Below are positions 5,918-13,549 of a DNA stretch of 15,608 nt, piece after piece (the stretch's first letter is position 1; every line of letters begins with the position of its first letter). This DNA comes from CAZKYP01 sp964556885 (lineage in GTDB: Bacteria > Planctomycetota > Phycisphaerae > Sedimentisphaerales > Anaerobacaceae). The stretch is taken from contig CAZKYP010000067.1 in NCBI GenBank assembly GCA_964556885.1, positions 1-15,608 on the forward strand, in the 5' to 3' direction. A program made the position numbers and the translations under genes. Under the pieces are notes generated by a model. The model saw only the letters and a list, made by a program, of their open reading frames with translations, made no database searches and had not been told where the DNA came from.

Positions 5918-7253
5918 AGTAGATATCCTAACAATAGGGGGCGGGCCGGCAGGAATCATAAGCGCGGTGACGGCGCGGAAATATTATCCCGACAAGAAAA
6001 TCGCCCTTATGAAAAGCGTCAAAGAAGGAGTTATCCCCTGCGGCATTCCGTATATGTTCGCAAGTTTGAAGAGTCCAGATGAAAATAAGCTCGGCAACGC
6101 CGCTCTGGAAAAAAACAAAATCGACATAATCGTCGACGAAGCCACAAGCTTGAACTGGCAGGAAAAAATCGTGGTGACCAAAACGAACAAAAGATATGGT
6201 TATGAAAAACTGATCCTTGCCACAGGCTCCCTGCCCGTTAAACCTGCAATTCCGGGTATCGATAAAAAAGGCGTTTATCCGATTCACAAGGATATGGCCT
6301 GCCTTAAAAACGCAATAGGAGAAATAAAAAAGACAAAAAACGTATTAATCGTCGGGGGTGGATTTATTGGGGTGGAATTTGCGGATGAGGTCTCCAAAAT
6401 CGACGGGTTGAACGTCTATTTGGTGGAAGTCCTTCCCAATCTGCTGGCAAATTCCTTCGATACGGAATTTTCCGCACTCGCCGAGCAAAAATTAGAATCG
6501 AAAGGGGTAACCTTGATAACGGGCGTCTGTGTCGAAGAAGTCCTGGGAACGGAGAAAGTCAAAGGCGTCCGGCTTTCAGATGGCAGAGAGATTGCAGTTG
6601 AGAGTATTATTTTGGGCGTCGGAGGAGTTCCGAATACGAAGCTGGCCATCGATGCGGGACTGGATTTGGGCAAAGGTAAAGGAATATGGGTGGATGAGTA
6701 CATGCGAACGAGCGATCCCAATATCTTTGCGGTAGGTGATTGTGCCGGCAAGCGAGATTTCTATACGCATAAAAACGCTAATGTTATGCTGGCGTCGACT
6801 GCGACCGCGGAAGCCAGAATTGCAGGAGCAAATTTATATCAGTTGAAAGTCGTGCGAGAAAATAAAGGGACCATTGCGATTTACTCGACGTACATCGACG
6901 GTATGGTGTTAGGCTCGGCCGGACTTACGGAAAATAACGCCAAGAACGAAGGCTTCGAAATCGTGACGGGTACGGCCGAAGGAGTGGATAAGCATCCGGC
7001 GACATTACCCGGGGCAAACAAGATTAAGGTCAAGCTTATTTTTTCGGAACGCTCTGGTATTATATTGGGCGGACAAGTGGCGGGCGGAACATCCTGTGGA
7101 GAGATAATCAACCTCATAGGCGTCGCAATTCAAAAGAGGATGTCAATTGCAGAGCTGGAGACTTTGCAGATGGCTACTCATCCCTATTTGACAAGCGCCC
7201 CGACGGTCTACCCGATCGTGGTCGCCGCACAGGATGCATCAAGCAAGATGTAA
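5907..7253 (+). CDS. FAD/NAD(P)-dependent disulfide-type oxidoreductase, CoA-disulfide reductase/NADH oxidase-like
   Basis: A 448-residue flavoprotein of the CoADR/Nox/NAD(P)H-persulfide reductase group. It shows the FAD motif GGGPAG (11-16), a single active-site cysteine C45 in the loop IPCGIPY (43-49; the family pattern is CGxPY), the ATGS motif (106-109), the NAD(P) motif VGGGFIGVEFAD (149-160), the second FAD motif NIFAVGDCA (272-280), and a complete dimerisation domain to 448. There is no C-terminal rhodanese domain. Such enzymes reduce CoA disulfide or persulfides, polysulfide, or oxygen with NAD(P)H. Start 5907 is preferred since GAGG (5898-5901) lies five bases upstream; an in-frame ATG at 5859 has worse spacing. 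Placed between two ferredoxin-type ATPases it may provide electrons or sulfane sulfur to the complex (inference). Confidence 0.9.
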   Translation: METKVDILTIGGGPAGIISAVTARKYYPDKKIALMKSVKEGVIPCGIPYMFASLKSPDENKLGNAALEKNKIDIIVDEATSLNWQEKIVVTKTNKRYGYEKLILATGSLPVKPAIPGIDKKGVYPIHKDMACLKNAIGEIKKTKNVLIVGGGFIGVEFADEVSKIDGLNVYLVEVLPNLLANSFDTEFSALAEQKLESKGVTLITGVCVEEVLGTEKVKGVRLSDGREIAVESIILGVGGVPNTKLAIDAGLDLGKGKGIWVDEYMRTSDPNIFAVGDCAGKRDFYTHKNANVMLASTATAEARIAGANLYQLKVVRENKGTIAIYSTYIDGMVLGSAGLTENNAKNEGFEIVTGTAEGVDKHPATLPGANKIKVKLIFSERSGIILGGQVAGGTSCGEIINLIGVAIQKRMSIAELETLQMATHPYLTSAPTVYPIVVAAQDASSKM

Positions 7254-7280
7254 CCGAGCATGGTGCTCTGAGAGGACTCT

Positions 7281-8219
7281 ATGAAAGAACTGGTCGTCAT
7301 AAGCGGTAAGGGGGGAACGGGCAAGACGAGCATTGTTGCGTCGTTCGCGGCTCTTGTGAAGAATGCTGTGCTTGCCGACTGCGATGTCGATGCGGCGGAT
7401 TTGCATCTAATCTTGAATCCCGACGTGAAACAAACTACCGATTTCAGCGGCGGCAAATTAGCTTCCATAATAACAGATAAATGTATCGCCTGCGGCCGAT
7501 GCGAGGAAGTCTGCAATTTCGATGCGGTGGTATATGACGGCCCCGGCAGCAATGCAGTTGAAAAGACCTATGCAATTGATTCCGTGTCTTGCGAAGGATG
7601 CGGCGTCTGTGTTCACTTTTGCCCGGCCAATGCAATTGAATTTAAAGATGCCATAAACGGCCAATGGTTTGTCTCGGATACCAGGTTCGGGCCGATGGTT
7701 CATGCACAGCTTGGTATTGGCGAGGAAAACAGCGGAAAGCTGGTTAGTTTGATTCGAAAAGAGGCAAAACGAATCTCCGAAGAACAGAATAGAGACATAA
7801 TCATAGTAGACGGTTCGCCCGGTATCGGCTGTCCCGTAATCGCATCAATCACGGGAGCAGACATCGTCCTGGTAGTGACGGAGCCGACCATTTCAGGACA
7901 TCACGACCTCGAAAGGGTGATTGACTTGACGGAGCATTTTAATATTCCGACGGCGGTTTGCATCAACAAGTGTGACATCAATGCCGAAATAGCTGAAAGT
8001 ATTAAAGAGCAGGCATTGAAAAAGAATGTTAAAATAGCAGGTGAAATCACATACGATTCGGATGTGACCAGGGCACAGATTGCAGGTGTCAGTATTACAG
8101 AATTTAACAACGAAGTATTAAAAAAACAGGTTGTCTCGATTTGGGAATCGGTATTAAATATGCTTAATGTACTCGATGAACATAAGGAAAGCACAAATAA
8201 TGGAAAACATAGCACATAA
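7281..8219 (+). CDS. MinD-superfamily P-loop ATPase with inserted two-cluster ferredoxin domain (second copy)
   Basis: A 312-residue paralogue of the ATPase at 3952. The deviant Walker A is SGKGGTGKTS (8-17) with signature Lys10, and Walker B is IIIVDGSPGIGC (173-184). The ferredoxin insert holds C68, C71, C74, C78 and C104, C107, C110, C114, again two full [4Fe-4S] sets, with a longer linker than in the first copy. The segment VSDTRFGPMVHAQLGIGEEN (131-150) after the insert is typical for this subgroup and absent from the first copy, so the two are distinct orthologue groups, as in Desulfovibrio ORP operons, and not a recent duplication. Ribosome binding site AGAGGA at 7271-7276. It overlaps the mrp-type gene by 20 bases, so the two products are probably made together. 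Confidence 0.93.
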   Translation: MKELVVISGKGGTGKTSIVASFAALVKNAVLADCDVDAADLHLILNPDVKQTTDFSGGKLASIITDKCIACGRCEEVCNFDAVVYDGPGSNAVEKTYAIDSVSCEGCGVCVHFCPANAIEFKDAINGQWFVSDTRFGPMVHAQLGIGEENSGKLVSLIRKEAKRISEEQNRDIIIVDGSPGIGCPVIASITGADIVLVVTEPTISGHHDLERVIDLTEHFNIPTAVCINKCDINAEIAESIKEQALKKNVKIAGEITYDSDVTRAQIAGVSITEFNNEVLKKQVVSIWESVLNMLNVLDEHKESTNNGKHST

Positions 8220-9336
8220 GTTTCTCGTCCTCAGCGGCAAAGGCGGCGTAGGTAAAAGCAGTATCGCAGTAAACCTTTCGTTCTGGCTTTCGATGCAGGG
8301 AAAAAACGTTGGCCTGCTGGATATCGACATTCACGGGCCAAGCGTTCCAAAACTGTTGAATCTCGAAAACAAGGGCGTCCAGGCGGAAGGCGATAAAGTC
8401 AAACCCCTGACATACAGTGACACACTTAAAGTTATGAGCATCGGCCTGCTGCTGCGCAGCGAATCCGAAGCACTGATTTGGCGCGGCCCCATGAAGCACA
8501 ACATGATAGAGCAGTTCGTAAAGAAAGTCTGCTGGGGCGAATTGGATTATCTTGTCGTTGACTGCCCGCCGGGTACAGGTGACGAACCTTTATCGATTGT
8601 CCAGTTATTAGGTAATATCGATGGTGCAATAATTGTCACCACGCCGCAGGATATTGCCGTAATTGATGTCAAAAAATGTATCACCTTTTGCAGACAACTG
8701 CATCTGCCTGTTCTCGGGATCATAGAAAACATGAGTGGTTTTGTCTGCCCGCATTGCAACAAGCGCACGGATATATTCAAAGGCGACGGCGGCAGGCAGA
8801 TGGCATCGGATTTCAACGTGCCGTTCTTAGGCAGGATACCGATCGATCCCGCCATGTCACAAGCAGGTGACTCAGGCAAGCCGTTTGTGAGCTTTACCGA
8901 CAACACCACCGCTAAAGCTCTAAGCTCGGCGTTCGAGCCGCTTATAAAATTAAACGAACAATCCGAAACTCAAATTAATAAGGAGAGACAAAACAATATG
9001 AGAATTGCAATTCCAATAACCGACGGCAAATTATCCTCGCATTTCGGACATTGCGAGCAGTTTGTCATCATTGACGTCGACCGCGATAGTAAAAGCATAC
9101 AACATCAGGAGATGGTGACGCCACCGCCGCACGAACCCGGGCTCCTGCCCAAATGGCTTGCCGGAATGAGTGTCGAGCTGGTCATCGCCGGCGGGATGGG
9201 CCAGAGGGCGCAGCAATTATTCTCACAAAACAATATTGAAGTGGCAATCGGCGCACCTGAGGATGAGCCGCAGGAGCTTGTCTTGCAATACCTGTCCGGT
9301 CGGTTACAATGCGGGCAAAATATCTGCGACCATTAA
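8200..9336 (+). CDS. MrpORP: Mrp/NBP35 Fe-S carrier ATPase fused to a NifX/ORP-like domain
   Basis: A 378-residue fusion. Residues 1-250 are an Mrp/NBP35 ATPase: SGKGGVGKSS (12-21), DIDIHGPSVPK (41-51), WRGPMK (94-99), VDCPPGTGDEP (120-130), and the cluster-binding CPHC (C183, C186) by which two subunits hold a bridging [4Fe-4S]. Residues 267-378 are a Nitro_FeMo-Co domain starting MRIAIPITDGKLSSHFGHCE, with GGMGQRA (331-337) and a cysteine-bearing tail (C371, C376). The linker (251-266) is polar. Fusions of this type are known in sulfate reducers as MrpORP and take part in Fe-S protein maturation. The start at 8200 is chosen over ATGs at 8167 and 8179 because AAGGA (8184-8188) precedes it and the Mrp fold begins right after. 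An internal start at 8998 is listed separately. Confidence 0.93.
   Translation: MENIAHKFLVLSGKGGVGKSSIAVNLSFWLSMQGKNVGLLDIDIHGPSVPKLLNLENKGVQAEGDKVKPLTYSDTLKVMSIGLLLRSESEALIWRGPMKHNMIEQFVKKVCWGELDYLVVDCPPGTGDEPLSIVQLLGNIDGAIIVTTPQDIAVIDVKKCITFCRQLHLPVLGIIENMSGFVCPHCNKRTDIFKGDGGRQMASDFNVPFLGRIPIDPAMSQAGDSGKPFVSFTDNTTAKALSSAFEPLIKLNEQSETQINKERQNNMRIAIPITDGKLSSHFGHCEQFVIIDVDRDSKSIQHQEMVTPPPHEPGLLPKWLAGMSVELVIAGGMGQRAQQLFSQNNIEVAIGAPEDEPQELVLQYLSGRLQCGQNICDH
8980..9000 (+). promoter_or_regulatory. Internal ribosome binding site and in-frame ATG at the ORP domain boundary
   Basis: Inside the fused gene, AAGGAG (8980-8985) stands 12 bases before an in-frame ATG (8998-9000) that is exactly the first codon of the NifX/ORP domain (Met267). 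The domain could therefore also be made alone, as a 112-residue protein ending at 9336. Alternatively it is a leftover from a time when the domains were separate genes and the stop codon was lost. Confidence 0.5.
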
Positions 9337-9357
9337 ATCTATACAGGAACGCTTGAT

Positions 9358-9729
9358 ATGCCCAGGCCAAGACATTGCAGACGTATAGGCCACATGCCTC
9401 AGGTCAACTACTACAAACCGAGAGGGATACCACTTTCGGTTTTGCAGCAGGTCGATTTAACTGTTGATGAGCTTGAGGCAATTCGCCTGGCCGACTTGGA
9501 AGGTCTCTACCAGGCCCAGGCCGCAGAGAAAATGAACGTTTCGCGTCAGACCCTCGGCAGGATTCTCGAATCGGCGCATAAAAAAATCGCCGATGCACTC
9601 GTCAACGGCAAGGCACTGATGATAAAAGGCGGGCCGGTTAAATTTAGCTCTGATGCACCCCAACTTGAGATGCCGGGCCGTTTCGGGCATGGGCCGGGGC
9701 ATTGCAGAAGAAGACGCGGCGGCCGCTGA
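9358..9729 (+). CDS. DUF134 family helix-turn-helix protein, likely regulator of the operon
   Basis: A 123-residue protein of the DUF134 family. It starts MPRPRHCRRIG, the family signature, then a linker NYYKPRGIPL (17-26), and a sigma-70 region-4-like helix-turn-helix at about 35-75: LTVDELEAIRLADLEGLYQ followed by AAEKMNVSRQTLGRILESAH. The tail is Gly, His and Arg rich with one cysteine (C116). The start at 9358 has AGGA at 9345-9348. DUF134 proteins are found with NifX-like and Mrp genes in many anaerobes; they are presumed DNA-binding, and a metal site built from the N- and C-terminal Cys and His residues is possible. As the last gene of the operon with a palindrome at its front, autoregulation is the simplest idea. 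No sigma-54 activator, the regulator type of Desulfovibrio ORP operons, is present. Confidence 0.9.
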   Translation: MPRPRHCRRIGHMPQVNYYKPRGIPLSVLQQVDLTVDELEAIRLADLEGLYQAQAAEKMNVSRQTLGRILESAHKKIADALVNGKALMIKGGPVKFSSDAPQLEMPGRFGHGPGHCRRRRGGR

Positions 9730-9789
9730 ATCATTTCCAACTCATTAATTTACAGTTTGATAACACGTGCCGACATAATATTGATTCAC

Positions 9790-9870
9790 TTTCTTATTTT
9801 GAACCATCAACGATTTCTTTCAGCGCCGCTATGTGTTCGGCAAAAGCATCTCGACCTTGTTCGGTAGCAC
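9790..9870 (-). pseudogene. Remnant: 3' end of a second copy of the membrane-bound winged-helix regulator
   Basis: Positions 9788-9870 match 13946-14028 with 7 mismatches in 83 bases. Read on the minus strand the remnant gives CATEQGRDAFAEHIAALKEI then VDGSK and a TAA at 9792-9790, corresponding to residues 307-331 of the intact regulator with only three changes (S to C at the break, K to Q, T to S). The homology stops abruptly at 9870. The remaining gene is missing. About half of the base changes are silent or conservative, so the lost gene was probably a functional paralogue for some time before deletion, and this is not a fresh copying event. Confidence 0.8.
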
Positions 9871-9878
9871 ATAAGTAG

Positions 9879-9944
9879 ATTGGGTCCTATAAAATGATTA
9901 TAGCCGACGGAACAAAGGATTATATCCTGAAATTAAAAAAGTGA
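9879..9944 (+). pseudogene. Remnant: 3' end of a second copy of the small GspC/PilP-like gene
   Basis: In the plus frame, 9879-9944 reads IGSYKMIIADGTKDYILKLK then K and TGA at 9942-9944. This lines up without gaps with the C-terminus of the protein at 10075-10452 (IGQNRVILTDGKNDYVLKLN then E, beginning at 10387). A TAG at 9876 closes the frame just upstream, so only about 21 codons remain. It begins nine bases after the other remnant ends, so the two share one deletion junction. Confidence 0.65.
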
Positions 9945-10074
9945 CCTCAGCCTAAATCAGGGAAACTATGAAATAAACTAAATCAATCATAGAATCTTGA
10001 CGATTAAAATACGAGATATAACTGCATAGTCCTGGAAATAAAGGAATTATGTAGCATCTGAATTGGGGGCTTTT
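9945..10074. other. Non-coding AT-rich stretch before the small ORF
   Basis: Together with the two remnants this fills the 345-base gap after the DUF134 gene. CTATGA (9966-9971) and TCATAG (9987-9992) form a small inverted repeat with a 15-base loop, too weak to call a terminator. TTGACG (9997-10002) followed by TATAAC (10017-10022) resembles a promoter, but the spacer is only 14 bases. A run of five G (10065-10069) may serve as the ribosome binding site for the ATG at 10075. No other feature seen. Confidence 0.4.
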
Positions 10075-10452
10075 ATGACAACCGTAGCTATCCTTGTCTG
10101 GGTACCAAAGGGCAGGAAGACCAAAGATATTTCGTCAACCACCACTTCAGTCACCCTTGCCCAGGCGATACCTGTGATTAGAGCAGTGTCGAGGAAGAGA
10201 ACCGAATTCGTCGGTTGGGGGAGAGACCCGTTTGTAAAACCACAAGAAGAAAGAGAAGAAAAAAAGGTTGGCAGTGTTTCCGATTTGAAACCCAGCGCTA
10301 TTATATGGGGCTACAAACCCTCAGCATTTATAAACAATTCAATTGTCTCTGTTGGTGATAAAATTAGCGATAAGACGGTCAAAGAAATTGGGCAAAACAG
10401 AGTAATTCTAACCGATGGAAAAAATGATTATGTATTGAAGTTAAACGAATAA
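10075..10452 (+). CDS. Small protein with a GspC/PilP-like C-terminal module, possibly truncated at its N-terminus
   Basis: A 125-residue protein of unknown function. The first residues (MTTVAILVWVPKG) are a short hydrophobic run of about ten residues, too short for a normal membrane helix, so the 5' end may be lost or the protein anchored weakly. The middle contains WGRDPFVKP (about 48-56) followed by a charged EEREEKK stretch. The C-terminal 50 residues (AIIWGYKPSAFINNSIVSVG, then DKI, TVKEIGQNRVILTDG, DYVLKL) have the alternating pattern of the small beta domains of type II secretion GspC and type IV pilus PilP proteins, where 'it is stated in sequence' as an A-I-x-x-G, INN, V-G-D, V-x-L-x-D-G series. 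The start is the ATG at 10075; a TTG twelve bases earlier is possible. It precedes the kinase gene by 31 bases. No secretion genes are nearby. Its paralogue survives only as the 9879-9944 remnant. Confidence 0.5.
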   Translation: MTTVAILVWVPKGRKTKDISSTTTSVTLAQAIPVIRAVSRKRTEFVGWGRDPFVKPQEEREEKKVGSVSDLKPSAIIWGYKPSAFINNSIVSVGDKISDKTVKEIGQNRVILTDGKNDYVLKLNE

Positions 10453-10483
10453 AAAACGAAGTGTTATAAAAAAACAAAATAAA

Positions 10484-13400
10484 ATGAAAATAAGACAACA
10501 AATTATTTTAGGATATATGACGATTGTCCTGCTGATGTGCATAGTTGGATATTTCTCTGTCTATGTCAGTAAAAAAATACTGATAAAAACTATTGGAGAA
10601 TACACGGTTGCCACGGCCCATACAACCTTAGATAAGATAGACAGAGTCGTCCAGAGAAGGATTGAACATATAGAAACCTATACCAAAAATCTGCCGTTTA
10701 AAGAATTGCTTGAACAATCAAATGAAGAATTTGACAGACTGGATAATGTTCAGGAGTACATCAGCCAAAAAGATAAAGAGTGGACTTCCGTACCGAAAAA
10801 AGAAATAACGGCTTTTATGCAAACATTGATTGATAATAAACTCTCGGAAGAATTAAGACAAAAAATAGAGCTCAAAAAGTTTTTCAAGGCTCAATATGAT
10901 TATGACATATTTACCGAAGTTTTCATAACCAATAAATACGGAGCAAATGTCGCTCAGAGCCAAAAAACCACCGATTATTATCAGGCAGACGAACAATGGT
11001 GGCAGGAAGCAGCGAAAAACGGAACATATCTGACGGATGTTGAGTATGATGAAAGTTTGGATGTCAACTCTATCGCCATTTGTCGCAGGATTGATGATGA
11101 AAACGGAAAGTTTATAGGTGTCTTAAAGGCCGTTTTCAACATTAAGGAAATAAATGGTATTTTGGAAGAAACAGCGGCGGCGACAGAATACAAGAATGAA
11201 GAATTCAATCTGTTTACCAATAATGGAGAAAGAATTTATTCAACAGGGGAATGCAATAGTGACTTATCAAAAAAGCAATTATCTGATTTCCATTCGGAAA
11301 GCGAAAAAGTAAATTATTTTATAGCTGCCAGTGATACCACCGGTAAAGGCAGGAAACTATTTACTAATGTCCACTCAAAAGGTTATAAAAATTATAAGGG
11401 TCTCGGCTGGGTCTTATTGGTAGAGCATGATACAAAAGAAATATTTGAGCCCATTTTCTGGCTAATAAACCGATTACTGGCTGCTATGGCGATAATTGCG
11501 GCACTGACCATTGTAATCAGTTTTCTCATTTCCAAACATATCACCAGCCCTATTGAAAAACTCTGCACCGCTACATCCTGTATCGGTCAAGGCCACCTGG
11601 ATACAAAGATTGAAATCAAATCGAATGATGAAATTGGTCAACTGGCGATCTCTTTCAATAATATGATTGATAATTTGAAGAAAACTACCACATCATTAGA
11701 TGTTCTGAATCGAGAAATCACCGAGCGCAAGCTGGCGGAAAAAGAATTTGAAACTATTTTTGACAATGCAGGGGATGGAATACTGATAGCTGATTCGGAA
11801 AGTAAGAAATTCCACATAGGCAATAATGTGATTTGCCGGATGCTTGGTTATAGCCTGGAGGAAATTAAAAATTTGGGGGTCATGGATATTCATCCCGAAA
11901 AAGATATCCCTTATGTTGCCGATCAATTTGAAAGGCAATTAAAAAAAGAATTTTCCTTGTCTACGAATCTCCCCCTTAAGAGAAAAGACGGCAGTGTTTT
12001 TTATGCTGACGTTAATGCAACACCCCTCAAAATGGCCGGGAAGAAATATCTAATGGGGTTTTTTCGTGATACCACCGAGCGCAAGCTGGCGGAGGAAACG
12101 CAGAAACGGCTTGTTACAATTATTGAGGCAACTCCCGACTTTGTCGGCTTTGCCGATGCAAAAGATAAGCACCTTATCTATGTAAATAAGGCCGGACGTA
12201 AAATGTGCGGTATTGGTAACGATGAAGATGTGACGAAACTAAAGATCTCCGATGTTCACCCTGAGTGGACAAATAAAATGTTCGCCGAGGAAATATTGCC
12301 TTCTGCTGTGCGCGACGGCGTATGGACGGGTGAATGTGCTTTCTTGAACATAAGAGATAGACACGAGATACCCGTTTTGATGGTACTCTCTTCGCACAAG
12401 GCATCTAACGGAAAAGTCGAAGTATTTTCCACGATCTCGCACGACATCACCGAACGCAAGAGGGCGGAGGAAGAGATAAAAAACCTTGCCAAATTCCCGG
12501 AGGAAAATTCAAATCCAGTATATAGGACTTCAAAAGACGGTGTATTGTTATATGCCAACCCTGCCGGCAGAAGACTAATATTGGAAGATCAAACAAAAAT
12601 AGGAGATAAGATACCCGAAAAATGGTTTGGAATGATCAAGAGCGCCTATGATTCCGGAAAGACACTACAAACAGAAATGAAACTTAGCGGAAGAGTATTT
12701 TTATTCGAGCTGGTCCCTATAATTGAAGGCGGATATGTAAACTCATATGCAATTGACATCACCGAGCAAAAGAAGGCAGAGGAGGTGATGGAAACTATCA
12801 ACGAAGATTTGAAAGCGACGGTAGATAAGCTGGCCTTGACGAACCAGGAGCTTCAGGAATTAGCTCTCATAACAGCCCACGATTTAAAGGCTCCGCTAAG
12901 TGGAATTGTAAAGCTGGCGGAATGGATATCAACCAAGAAAGAGAACAAGTTCTATAAAGGCGGCAGGGAGCAAATGAACTTGCTTTTAGCACGCGCGAAG
13001 CGAATGTATAACATGCTTGATGGTATTCTGCAATATTACAGAATTGGAAAGACGAAGGTAAAACCGGCTCAGGTAAATCTGAATCAGCTTGTCTCAGAAG
13101 CAATCAATATAATTGCTCCACCAAAAAACATGATGATTGTAATCGAAAACGAACTTCCTGTAATTGAGTGCGAAGAGAAGGACATTAAGCAGGTTTTCAA
13201 AAACTTAATTAGCAACGCTGTAAAACATATGGATAAACCAGAGGGGATAATAAGAATTAGCTGTCTTGCCGAGGATGCCTGTTGGAAGTTCAGTGTTGCT
13301 GACAACGGCCCTGGAATTGAAGAAAAATACTTCGAGAGAATCTTCCGGATGTTCCAGACGTTGCAATCACGAGACAAATTCGAAAGTAGTGGTGTTGGAC

Positions 13401-13549
13401 TTGCGGTGGTGAAGAAAATTGTAGAACTGTACAATGGTAAAATCTGGGTGGAATCAACACCTGGTTATGGAAGTACATTTTTCTTTACACTGCCAAAACA
13501 TAAAGTGAGGGCTAAAAATGCGAAACCAAAAGCCGGTATTAGTTGTTGA
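10484..13549 (+). CDS. Membrane sensor histidine kinase: dCache, HAMP, three PAS domains, HisKA, HATPase
   Basis: A 1021-residue hybrid-free sensor kinase. Helix 1 is at 7-29; an extracytoplasmic double-Cache-like sensor spans about 32-325 (the W-W-Q segment at 171-174 and the VYL-like DVNSIAICRRI strand at 193-203 fit); helix 2 is at 329-350; HAMP at 351-404. Three PAS/PAC units follow: 420-535, 540-660 and 663-768, each closed by a D-x-T-E-x-K linker. The dimerisation H-box is LITAHDLKAPLSGI (795-808) with phosphoacceptor His799; the N-box is KNLISNAVKH (906-915), the G1 box DNGPGI (940-945), and the G2 box SSGVGLAVVKK (968-978). This H-box and ATPase type is the one seen in Cph1-like kinases. 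No good ribosome binding site precedes the ATG. It overlaps the response regulator gene by 32 bases. Ligand unknown. Confidence 0.93.
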   Translation: MKIRQQIILGYMTIVLLMCIVGYFSVYVSKKILIKTIGEYTVATAHTTLDKIDRVVQRRIEHIETYTKNLPFKELLEQSNEEFDRLDNVQEYISQKDKEWTSVPKKEITAFMQTLIDNKLSEELRQKIELKKFFKAQYDYDIFTEVFITNKYGANVAQSQKTTDYYQADEQWWQEAAKNGTYLTDVEYDESLDVNSIAICRRIDDENGKFIGVLKAVFNIKEINGILEETAAATEYKNEEFNLFTNNGERIYSTGECNSDLSKKQLSDFHSESEKVNYFIAASDTTGKGRKLFTNVHSKGYKNYKGLGWVLLVEHDTKEIFEPIFWLINRLLAAMAIIAALTIVISFLISKHITSPIEKLCTATSCIGQGHLDTKIEIKSNDEIGQLAISFNNMIDNLKKTTTSLDVLNREITERKLAEKEFETIFDNAGDGILIADSESKKFHIGNNVICRMLGYSLEEIKNLGVMDIHPEKDIPYVADQFERQLKKEFSLSTNLPLKRKDGSVFYADVNATPLKMAGKKYLMGFFRDTTERKLAEETQKRLVTIIEATPDFVGFADAKDKHLIYVNKAGRKMCGIGNDEDVTKLKISDVHPEWTNKMFAEEILPSAVRDGVWTGECAFLNIRDRHEIPVLMVLSSHKASNGKVEVFSTISHDITERKRAEEEIKNLAKFPEENSNPVYRTSKDGVLLYANPAGRRLILEDQTKIGDKIPEKWFGMIKSAYDSGKTLQTEMKLSGRVFLFELVPIIEGGYVNSYAIDITEQKKAEEVMETINEDLKATVDKLALTNQELQELALITAHDLKAPLSGIVKLAEWISTKKENKFYKGGREQMNLLLARAKRMYNMLDGILQYYRIGKTKVKPAQVNLNQLVSEAINIIAPPKNMMIVIENELPVIECEEKDIKQVFKNLISNAVKHMDKPEGIIRISCLAEDACWKFSVADNGPGIEEKYFERIFRMFQTLQSRDKFESSGVGLAVVKKIVELYNGKIWVESTPGYGSTFFFTLPKHKVRAKNAKPKAGISC
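11720..11739 (+). repeat. PAS-linker DNA repeat, copy 1 (exact 20-mer)
   Basis: A 20-base string, ACCGAGCGCAAGCTGGCGGA, encoding TERKLA plus part of the next codon, is repeated without change at 12074-12093 in the same gene. It is the boundary between HAMP and the first PAS. It is notably richer in G and C than the surrounding codons. Confidence 0.7.
12074..12093 (+). repeat. PAS-linker DNA repeat, copy 2 (exact 20-mer)
   Basis: Identical to 11720-11739. Diverged relatives of the same linker lie at 12446-12473 (encoding ITERKRAEE) and 12757-12784 (encoding ITEQKKAEE), so all four domain junctions of the kinase carry this string. Confidence 0.7.

Noticed and set aside
7256..7268. Small inverted repeat GAGCA-TGG-TGCTC in the gap before the second MinD/ferredoxin ATPase, partly similar to the palindrome at 1236-1259.
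   Set aside because: Five-base arms with a three-base loop occur readily by chance, and it lacks the AT-rich outer arms of the operon palindrome.
3582..9336. The NifX-like proteins as evidence for a nitrogen-fixation cluster.
   Set aside because: No nifH, nifD, nifK, nifE, nifN or radical-SAM NifB is present; the context is of the ORP/Mrp type.
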